From assembly GCF_004359985.1 (NCBI RefSeq), contig NZ_SMRO01000002.1, positions 1,189,135 to 1,253,134 of the forward strand: 64,000 nucleotides of DNA. Direction: 5' to 3'. The position numbers and the translations under genes are program-made. Below, one piece after another: positions 57,381 through 64,000 of this stretch. The stretch's first letter is position 1. The number at the start of each line of letters is the position of its first letter. This DNA comes from Paraburkholderia flava (lineage in GTDB: Bacteria; Pseudomonadota; Gammaproteobacteria; Burkholderiales; Burkholderiaceae). The notes beneath the pieces are model-generated. The model searched no databases and was not told where the DNA came from. It was given only the letters and a program-made list of their open reading frames with translations.

Positions 57381-59252
57381 ATGGCTTTACTGCAAATCTC
57401 CGAACCCGGCATGGCACCCGCGCCGCACCAGCGGCGCCTCGCAGTCGGCATCGACCTCGGCACCACGAACTCGCTCGTCGCGGCGGTGCGCAGCGGCGTG
57501 CCCGACGTGCTGCCCGACGAGGACGGTCACGCGCTGCTGCCGTCGGTCGTGCGTTATCTGCCGAAGGGCGGTCGACGCATCGGCCGGATCGCGAAGGCCG
57601 AGGCCGCGACCGATCCGCGCAACACGATCGTGTCGGTCAAGCGTTTCATGGGCCGTGGCAAGAGTGAAGTGGAAGGCGCCGAGAACGCGCCGTACGATTT
57701 CGTCGACGCGCCGGGGATGGTGCAGATCCGCACGATCGACGGCGTGAAGAGCCCGGTCGAAGTGTCCGCTGAAATTCTCGCGACGTTGCGCCAGCGCGCC
57801 GAAGACACGCTCGGCGATGAACTCGTCGGCGCCGTGATCACGGTGCCCGCGTATTTCGACGAACCGCAGCGCCAGGCGACGAAAGACGCCGCGCGACTCG
57901 CGGGCCTGAACGTGCTGCGTCTGCTGAACGAGCCGACCGCAGCCGCGATCGCATACGGCCTCGACAACGGTGCTGAAGGCCTCTATGCGGTGTACGACCT
58001 CGGCGGCGGCACGTTCGATCTGTCGATCCTGAAACTCACGAAGGGTGTGTTCGAAGTGCTCGCGGCCGGCGGCGATTCGGCGCTCGGTGGCGACGACTTC
58101 GACCAGGCGTTGTATCGCCATGCACTCGACCAGGCCGGCATCGCGCCCGCAACGCTGACGCCCGAAGACGTGCGTCTGCTGCTCGATACCGTGCGCGAAA
58201 CGAAGGAGGCGCTGTCCGATGCGCCGTTCGCGCGGCTGGCGGCGACGCTGTCGAACGGTGCGAAACTCGATCTGACGATCGACGAAGCGACGTTCGAAAC
58301 GGTCACGCGCGCGCTCGTGCAGCGCACGCTGGGCCCGACGAAGAAAGCGCTGCGCGACGCGAAGGTAACGACGACTGATTTCAAGGGCGTCGTGCTGGTC
58401 GGTGGCGCGACGCGGATGCCCGTCATTCGCCGCGCGGTCGAAGCGTTCTTCGGCCAGCCGCCGCTGATCAATCTCGATCCCGATAAGGTCGTCGCGCTCG
58501 GCGCGGCGATCCAGGCCGATCTGCTGGCCGGCAACCGTGGCGGGGAAGGCGACGACTGGCTGCTGCTCGACGTGATTCCGCTGTCGCTCGGCGTCGAGAC
58601 GATGGGTGGTCTCACCGAGAAGATCGTGCCGCGCAACTCGACCATTCCGGTCGCACGCGCGCAGGACTTCACGACGTTCAAGGACGGCCAGACCGCGATG
58701 GCGATCCACGTAGTGCAGGGCGAGCGCGAGCTTGTGTCCGACTGCCGGTCGCTCGCGCGTTTCGAACTGCGCGGCATTCCGCCGATGGCCGCCGGCGCGG
58801 CGCGGATTCGTGTCACGTATCAGGTCGATGCGGATGGTCTTCTGTCCGTGTTCGCACGTGAGCAGTTGTCGGGCGTCGAGGCGTCGGTGGTCGTGAAGCC
58901 ATCGTATGGTCTCGCCGACGACGATATCGCGAAGATGCTCGAAGACAGCTTCCAGACCGCCGAAGTCGACATGCGTGCCCGCGCCCTGCGCGAAGCGCAG
59001 GTCGAGGCGCAGCGTCTGCTGGAAGCGACCGGCGCCGCGCTTGCCGCCGATGGCGAACTGCTCGACGAAGCCGAACGCGCGCAGCTTGATACGCAGATTG
59101 CCGCGTTGCAGGCAGTCGCGCAGGGCGACGACGTCGACACGATCGAAGCCGCGACGAAAACGCTTGCCGAAGGCACCGACGAATTCGCCGCGCGCCGGAT
59201 GAACAAGGGCATTCGCCGCGCACTCGCGGGTCGCAAGCTCGACGAGATCTGA
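57381..59252 (+). CDS. hscA: Hsp70-type chaperone HscA of Fe-S assembly
   Basis: The protein has 623 residues from ATG 57381; the longer frame from 57348 adds 11 Arg-rich residues. The ATPase domain has [26 protein letters not shown] and [14 protein letters not shown]; the substrate-binding domain follows from about residue 390. HscA binds the LPPVK motif of IscU and drives cluster transfer. It lies 91 bases after hscB. Confidence 0.96.
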   Translation: MALLQISEPGMAPAPHQRRLAVGIDLGTTNSLVAAVRSGVPDVLPDEDGHALLPSVVRYLPKGGRRIGRIAKAEAATDPRNTIVSVKRFMGRGKSEVEGAENAPYDFVDAPGMVQIRTIDGVKSPVEVSAEILATLRQRAEDTLGDELVGAVITVPAYFDEPQRQATKDAARLAGLNVLRLLNEPTAAAIAYGLDNGAEGLYAVYDLGGGTFDLSILKLTKGVFEVLAAGGDSALGGDDFDQALYRHALDQAGIAPATLTPEDVRLLLDTVRETKEALSDAPFARLAATLSNGAKLDLTIDEATFETVTRALVQRTLGPTKKALRDAKVTTTDFKGVVLVGGATRMPVIRRAVEAFFGQPPLINLDPDKVVALGAAIQADLLAGNRGGEGDDWLLLDVIPLSLGVETMGGLTEKIVPRNSTIPVARAQDFTTFKDGQTAMAIHVVQGERELVSDCRSLARFELRGIPPMAAGAARIRVTYQVDADGLLSVFAREQLSGVEASVVVKPSYGLADDDIAKMLEDSFQTAEVDMRARALREAQVEAQRLLEATGAALAADGELLDEAERAQLDTQIAALQAVAQGDDVDTIEAATKTLAEGTDEFAARRMNKGIRRALAGRKLDEI

Positions 59253-59374
59253 GCGGGGGGCCGCCCCAAATCGGCCAAACCAAAACAGCCGCGCGTGCCC
59301 AAAACTCCACGCGCGACCAGTAAAATGACGCGAAGCCGACCCGGCAGCCGCGTCGCGGACTTAACGGAATACGT

Positions 59375-59716
59375 ATGCCTCAAATCGTTGTGCTGCCTCA
59401 CGTCGAGCTGTGTCCGGAAGGCGCGGTGATCGATGCCGTGCCGGGCAAGAGCATCTGCGACAATCTGCTCGACAATGGCATCGAGATCGAGCACGCGTGC
59501 GAAAAATCGTGTGCGTGCACGACGTGTCATGTGATCGTGCGGGAAGGGTTCAACGCGCTCACGCCGTCGGAAGAAGACGAGGACGATCTGCTCGACAAGG
59601 CGTGGGGGCTCGAGCGCGAGTCGCGGTTATCCTGTCAGGCGATCGTGCCGGAAAGCGAAGACCTCGTCGTCGAGATCCCGCGCTATTCGATCAATCACGC
59701 GAAGGAAAATCACTAA
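59375..59716 (+). CDS. fdx: ISC-type 2Fe-2S ferredoxin
   Basis: The protein has 113 residues. Cluster ligands are Cys42, Cys48, Cys51 and Cys87 (CEKSCACTTCH and RLSCQAI), the adrenodoxin-type pattern. It supplies electrons for cluster assembly. It starts 122 bases after hscA and ends 15 bases before iscX. Confidence 0.96.
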   Translation: MPQIVVLPHVELCPEGAVIDAVPGKSICDNLLDNGIEIEHACEKSCACTTCHVIVREGFNALTPSEEDEDDLLDKAWGLERESRLSCQAIVPESEDLVVEIPRYSINHAKENH

Positions 59717-59731
59717 CAGGAGCGAGCAGCC

Positions 59732-59929
59732 ATGAAGTGGACCGACACGCAGGACATCGCGATGGCGTTGACCGACAAGCACCCGGACATCGATCCGCAG
59801 CAGGTGCGCTTCACCGATCTGCACCGCTGGGTGATGGAACTGGAAGGCTTCGACGACGACCCGAACCGGTCGAACGAAAAGATTCTTGAGGCTATTCAGG
59901 CCGCGTGGATCGAAGACGCGGACTACTGA
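59732..59929 (+). CDS. iscX: IscX, acidic adaptor of the isc operon
   Basis: The protein has 65 residues, rich in Asp and Glu, with MKWTDTQDIAMALTDKHPD and a DLHRWVMELEGFDDDP segment. IscX binds IscS and Fe(II) and slows or regulates cluster formation. GGAG lies before the start. Last gene of the operon. Confidence 0.96.
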   Translation: MKWTDTQDIAMALTDKHPDIDPQQVRFTDLHRWVMELEGFDDDPNRSNEKILEAIQAAWIEDADY

Positions 59930-59965
59930 GTCGCGACGTCTTCAGGTCGCAATTTCAGGCCGCAA

Positions 59966-59999
59966 TAAAAAAGGCGATTCCGTGAGGAATCGCCTTTTT
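59966..59999 (+). terminator. Terminator of the isc operon
   Basis: GGCGATTCC / GGAATCGCC with a 4-base loop, flanked by A6 and T5. It is 36 bases after the iscX stop. Confidence 0.9.
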
Positions 60000-60071
60000 G
60001 TTTGTGCCGCTGCCTAAGTCAGATCACGATACGCGATCGTGATCCTCGCTCAAAGCCGCCAGCAAGCAACC

Positions 60072-60761
60072 TCAGCCTGCCACAATCGTGCCGTTCTCGA
60101 CACGCACGCGCTGGCCTTGCTGGAACGGTGGCGGCGACGCATACGTGAAGTAGCGCGTATGGCCGTTCTCCATCCGCACGCGGACCGAATACGACGTCGT
60201 GCTGCGCAGATGCTTTTCGACCGAGTTACCGGCGAGCCCACCGCCCAGTGCGCCCAGTATCGTCATCGCGGTACGGCCGCCGCCGCGTCCGAACTGGTTA
60301 CCGACCACGCCGCCGGCCACTGCACCGCCGACCGCGCCGACCCCCGTTCCGTGACCTTCCTGACGAACAGCCGAAATCCCTTCGACCGTGCCGCAGCTCT
60401 GGCAGTACGCCGGTTGAGCCGGCTGCTGTTGCGCGTATTGCGGTGCCTGCTGGGCCGCGTATTGCTGCTGCTGCCGCGTCGGCGCAGGCGCACGCGGTGC
60501 CTGTTGCTGCGCATAAGCAGCCGGATTAGCCGGCGCCGCCGAATCGACGACCGCCTGCGATGCACCAGGCGAGACCTGCGCGGCTTGCGTCTGATTGTTT
60601 TGCGCATCCGTGCTCGATGCCTTCGGGAACAGGCCCGTGACGGCCGCAGTAGCCGCGAGGCTGGCGACGATCACGGCACCGGCTGCGGTCGCGACGAGCG
60701 GGTGCATACGGCGTTGTGAAGTGTTCTGTTGCGCGGGCTGTGTGTTGTTCAGATTGTCCAT
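60072..60761 (-). CDS. Glycine-zipper 2TM domain membrane protein
   Basis: The protein has 229 residues. A basic start and membrane helix (about 20-42) precede a Gln/Ala/Pro-rich linker (about 55-115). A glycine-zipper segment (GAVGGAVAGGVVGNQFGRGG, then LGALGGGLAGNSVEKHL) and a C-terminal beta-type domain (VRVRMENGHTRYFTY) follow, as in SlyB/17-kDa-antigen-like envelope proteins. No lipobox is present. A CQSC pair sits before the zipper. The role is probably in envelope integrity. Confidence 0.85.
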   Translation of the reverse strand: MDNLNNTQPAQQNTSQRRMHPLVATAAGAVIVASLAATAAVTGLFPKASSTDAQNNQTQAAQVSPGASQAVVDSAAPANPAAYAQQQAPRAPAPTRQQQQYAAQQAPQYAQQQPAQPAYCQSCGTVEGISAVRQEGHGTGVGAVGGAVAGGVVGNQFGRGGGRTAMTILGALGGGLAGNSVEKHLRSTTSYSVRVRMENGHTRYFTYASPPPFQQGQRVRVENGTIVAG

Positions 60762-60996
60762 GATTGGCCTCCGTCTCTAGCAGAGTCGACTGTGATCGAG
60801 ACTAGTGTCGGACACGTACGAACCGGCCGGGTTTCAATTTGTAACCAAATCCGCAGCGCTGTCGATGCGGGCCGCGTGAAAGGGCGGTCGCGAGTGCGAG
60901 GAGCCTTGAATTCTCACGATGTTTCGACCGGCAACGTGCGCGTCAGCATTGGCGTATCGACAGGCTTTTACCGATAGTTACAAACCATAAGAAGAA

Positions 60997-61025
60997 AAGG
61001 GCGGCCGGATGATCCGGCCGCCCTT
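60997..61025 (-). terminator. Terminator of lysS
   Basis: A 12-bp palindromic stem GGGCGGCCGGAT / ATCCGGCCGCCC followed on the minus strand by TTTTCTTCTT, about 30 bases past the lysS stop. Confidence 0.85.
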
Positions 61026-61057
61026 TAGAGCGCTACGCGCGTACAGCAATCAATGCG

Positions 61058-62584
61058 TCAGTCTTCGCGACGCAGATGCGGGAACAGCAGCACGTCGCGA
61101 ATGCTCGGACTATCGGTCAGCAGCATCACCAGACGGTCGATGCCGATCCCGCAGCCGCCTGTCGGCGGCATGCCGTACTCGAGCGCACGGATGTAGTCCG
61201 CGTCGTAGTACATCGCTTCCTCGTCGCCGGCGTCCTTCTGGTCGACCTGCTTGCGAAAACGCGCAGCCTGGTCTTCCGGATCGTTCAGCTCGGAGAAGCC
61301 GTTCGCGAACTCGCGGCCCGTGATGAACAGCTCGAAGCGCTCGGTGATGCCGGGGAACGCATCCGACTCGCGCGCGAGCGGCGACACTTCGATCGGATAG
61401 TCGACGATATAGGTCGGCTCCCACAGCTGCGATTCGGCAGTCTCTTCGAACAGCGCAAGCTGCAGCGCGCCGACACCTGCGTTCAGGAATTGCGGCTGCG
61501 ACGCGTCGACGCCGAACTTCTTCAACTCGGGGCGCAGGAACGCTGCATCGGCGAGCTGCGCGTCGGTGTATTGCGGCGCGTACTTCTGGATCGCCTGCGT
61601 GATCGTCAGCCGATGGAACGGCTTCGACAGATCGAGCTCGCGGCCCTGATAGGTGAGCGCCGTGGTGCCGAGCGCGTCGATCGCGGCCTGGCGGATCAGG
61701 CGCTCGGTGAAGTCCATGATCCACGTGTAATCGGTGTACGCCGCGTAGAACTCGATCATCGTGAATTCCGGGTTGTGCCGCACCGACACACCCTCATTGC
61801 GGAAATTCCGGTTGATCTCGAAGACGCGCTCGAACCCGCCAACTACGAGCCGCTTCAGATACAGCTCGGGCGCGATACGCAGGAACATCTGCATGTCGAG
61901 CGCGTTGTGATGCGTCTTGAACGGCTTGGCCGCCGCGCCGCCGGGGATCGGATGCAGCATTGGCGTTTCGACTTCCATGAAGTCGGCCTCGGCCATGAAC
62001 CGGCGGATCGACGACACGGCCTTCGTACGCGCGACGAACGTCTGACGCGATTCCGGCGTGACGATCAGATCGACGTAGCGCTGGCGATACTTCATTTCCT
62101 GATCGGCGAGACCGTGGAACTTGTCCGGCAGCGGACGCAGCGACTTCGACAGCAGACGCAGCTCCGTGCAGCGCACCGACAGCTCGCCCTTGTTCGTACG
62201 GAACAGCACGCCGCGCGCGGCGACGATATCGCCCAGGTCCCACTTCTTGAACGCGTCGTACGTGGCTTCGCCGACGTCAGCGGGCGTGATGAAGAACTGG
62301 ATCTGGCCCGACCCGTCGCGCACCGTCGCGAAGCTCGCTTTGCCCATCACGCGCTTGAGCATCATCCGGCCGGCGATGGCGACTTCGAGCGGATTCGCTT
62401 CGAGCGCTTCCTTGTCGTGGTCGGCGTACTGCGTCTGCAGATCGGCCGCGTGATGCGTGGGACGGAAATCGTTCGGATAGGCGACGCCCTGTTCACGCAG
62501 TGCGCGCAGCTTGTCGCGGCGCTCGGCGATGATCTGGTTGTCGTCCGGCTCGGCTCCGGCATTCGGCTGATTCGGTTCGGTCAT
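61058..62584 (-). CDS. lysS: Lysyl-tRNA synthetase (class II)
   Basis: The protein has 508 residues from ATG 62584. An OB-fold anticodon domain (about 60-170) is followed by the class II core with motif 2 ([21 protein letters not shown]) and motif 3 ([15 protein letters not shown]). It charges tRNA-Lys. Gene order recJ-prfB-lysS is the same as in E. coli. A 117-base gap separates it from prfB. Upstream in-frame codons before 62584 do not match the family. Confidence 0.97.
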   Translation of the reverse strand: MTEPNQPNAGAEPDDNQIIAERRDKLRALREQGVAYPNDFRPTHHAADLQTQYADHDKEALEANPLEVAIAGRMMLKRVMGKASFATVRDGSGQIQFFITPADVGEATYDAFKKWDLGDIVAARGVLFRTNKGELSVRCTELRLLSKSLRPLPDKFHGLADQEMKYRQRYVDLIVTPESRQTFVARTKAVSSIRRFMAEADFMEVETPMLHPIPGGAAAKPFKTHHNALDMQMFLRIAPELYLKRLVVGGFERVFEINRNFRNEGVSVRHNPEFTMIEFYAAYTDYTWIMDFTERLIRQAAIDALGTTALTYQGRELDLSKPFHRLTITQAIQKYAPQYTDAQLADAAFLRPELKKFGVDASQPQFLNAGVGALQLALFEETAESQLWEPTYIVDYPIEVSPLARESDAFPGITERFELFITGREFANGFSELNDPEDQAARFRKQVDQKDAGDEEAMYYDADYIRALEYGMPPTGGCGIGIDRLVMLLTDSPSIRDVLLFPHLRRED

Positions 62585-62701
62585 GATGGTTCGGTAATCG
62601 GGAAGGTCCCGCAACGGCAACAGGATTGCACGCTATACGGCTTGAGTGACTTCAATGACTTCAGAGCGGGGCGGTCGCACGCTGCGCCGCCCCATGTGAC
62701 G

Positions 62702-63806
62702 TCAGATGCCCTGTTTCAGGCTGGCGCTGATGAACGCGTCGAGATCGCCGTCGAGCACGCTCTTCGTATTGCTGATTTCGACGTTGGTACGCAGATCCTT
62801 GATACGGCTGTTATCGAGCACGTACGAACGGATCTGATGCCCCCAGCCCACATCGGTCTTGCCGGCTTCGAGCTTGTCCTGCTCGGCCTGACGCTTGCGG
62901 ATTTCCGCTTCGTACAGGCGCGATTTCAGCATGGCCATCGCTTCGGCGCGGTTGCGGTGCTGCGAGCGGTCGTTCTGGCACTGCACGACGATGCCCGACG
63001 GAATGTGCGTGATCCGCACCGCCGAGTCGGTCTTGTTGATGTGCTGACCGCCCGCGCCGGACGCGCGGTAGGTGTCGATGCGCAGGTCCGCCGGGTTGAT
63101 GTCGACCTCGATCGAGTCGTCGACTTCCGGGTACACGAACACCGACGAGAACGACGTGTGCCGTCCACCCGACGAATCGAACGGCGACTTGCGCACCAGC
63201 CGGTGAATGCCGGTTTCGGTGCGCAGGAAGCCGTACGCGTATTCGCCTTCGATCTTGATCGTCGCGTTCTTGATGCCCGCGACGTCGCCTTCCGACTCCT
63301 CGAGTACTTCGGTCTTGAAGCCCTTGCGCTCGCAGTAGCGCAGGTACTGGCGCAGCAGCATCGCGGCCCAGTCGCACGCTTCGGTGCCGCCGGCGCCGGC
63401 CTGGATGTCGAGAAATGCGTTGTTGGGGTCGGCCGGGTTCGAGAACATCCGGCGGAATTCCATGTCGGCGACGCGCTGTTCGAGTCCGGCCGCGTCGCTT
63501 TCGCATGCGACGAGCGTGTCTTCGTCGTTTTCCTCGCGTGCCATGTCGAACAGATCCTGCGCGTCGCGCAGATCGTTATCGAGCGCTGTCAGCGTATCGA
63601 CGACGCCTTCGAGCAGCTTCTTTTCCTTGCCGAGTGCCTGGGCGTGCTTGGAGTCGTTCCAGACGTTCGGGTCTTCGAGTTCCCGGTTGACTTCGACTAG
63701 ACGCAGAGCTTTGCTGTCGTAGTCAAAGATACCCCCGTAGCTCGCCCGCGCGATTGCGCAGGTCTGCGAGGGAGCTTTCGATCGCGTTGAGGCGTTCCGC
63801 TTCCAT
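62702..63806 (-). CDS. prfB: Peptide chain release factor 2, made by programmed +1 frameshift
   Basis: Two frames join here. The first, from ATG 63806, encodes 27 residues ([18 protein letters not shown] to LRGYL) and stops at TGA 63725-63723. The site is CGGGGGTATCTTTGAC, with an internal Shine-Dalgarno-like GGGGG and CTT-TGA-C. Skipping the T at 63725 gives frame 2, which runs to the stop at 62702, total about 367 residues. The product has the stop-reading SPF motif ([10 protein letters not shown]) and catalytic GGQ ([13 protein letters not shown]). RF2 reads UGA and UAA, so low RF2 raises its own frameshifting. Confidence 0.96.
63723..63728 (-). promoter_or_regulatory. prfB: Programmed frameshift site of prfB
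   Basis: The slippery CTT (63728-63726) is followed by TGA (63725-63723) and C, with GGGGG three bases upstream of CTT. Confidence 0.95.
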
Positions 63807-63912
63807 GTCGGTCTTCTTGCTTCCGATGCTGTAAAAGGACGAAATTATAGCCCATCGGGCTCGCCTCACGAGCCTGCGGCATGGGTTTGCCTTGCTGCTT
63901 CGGGTGGATTCT

Positions 63913-64000
63913 TCAGCCGGCCGCGTGCTCGACGATCAACTGCACCCGCGCGACGCCGTTCCACGTATCGCACGCGAGCCGGTACGCAAGCGTCGTCCGC
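63913..64000 (-). CDS. recJ: RecJ single-strand exonuclease (C-terminal end)
   Basis: The last 28 codons and the stop (TGA at 63915-63913) lie in the window. The end LAYRLACDTWNGVARVQLIV fits the C-terminal OB-type domain of RecJ, and recJ precedes prfB in many proteobacteria. The body of the gene is outside. Confidence 0.75.
   Translation of the reverse strand, partial: RTTLAYRLACDTWNGVARVQLIVEHAAG

Noticed and set aside
62668..62693. Hairpin GGGGCGG / CCGCCCC between prfB and lysS as a terminator
   Set aside because: It has no T-run on the minus strand and is short with a long loop; prfB and lysS may be cotranscribed.

Overview
The window is a high-GC betaproteobacterial chromosome segment. 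The gene set and order fit the family Burkholderiaceae, most likely Burkholderia, Paraburkholderia or a close relative. Supporting points are the beta-type pyruvate dehydrogenase operon (aceE, aceF with two lipoyl domains, lpdA carrying its own lipoyl domain), a polyhydroxybutyrate phasin with PhaR-like operators, glnA-ntrB-ntrC, the complete iscRSUA-hscBA-fdx-iscX operon, and recJ-prfB-lysS. No phage, insertion sequence, CRISPR array or rRNA was found. It reads as core chromosome with one probable acquired gene.

Layout. 1-2 kb: end of cbtB, cbtA (cobalt import) and a lower-GC methyltransferase. 2-9 kb: divergent LysR/LysE pair, cupin, glutathione transferase, a flavin disulfide reductase, a TMEM175-type channel with an unrecognised membrane protein, and a YfcE-type phosphodiesterase. 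9-17 kb: ProP transporter, yggX and argA on the minus strand, with hrpA starting 22 bases from argA in the other direction. 17-22 kb: beta-propeller protein, sterol-desaturase-like protein, EI24 protein, MoaB/CinA-type protein, rhodanese. 22-27 kb: nitrogen control (glnA behind a sigma-54 promoter, ntrB, ntrC), then xthA. 27-36 kb: initiator tRNA, racemase, SOS-linked dinB, a cytosine-deaminase-like enzyme, M3 peptidase, acyltransferase, folD. 36-46 kb: a FixLJ-like two-component pair divergent from the pyruvate dehydrogenase operon. 46-53 kb: phasin, PbpG, IclR regulator divergent from lutAB (no lutC), Gly-rich lipoprotein, small secreted or membrane protein. 53-60 kb: tyrosine phosphatase and the isc operon. 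60-64 kb: glycine-zipper protein, lysS, prfB with its programmed +1 frameshift, and the end of recJ.

Regulatory sites carry much of the interest: two tandem type-1 IscR boxes over the iscR promoter, two PhaR-like palindromes flanking the phasin promoter, a LexA box over the dinB promoter, a sigma-54 -24/-12 element before glnA, a shared palindromic -10 between argA and hrpA, and direct repeats in the iclR-lutA gap. I saw no clearly new multi-gene system. The best candidates for something undescribed are the TMEM175/unknown membrane protein pair, the 65-69-residue protein at 5.3-5.5 kb, the intergenic hairpins in the pdh operon, and the near-leaderless starts at argA, hrpA and dinB.
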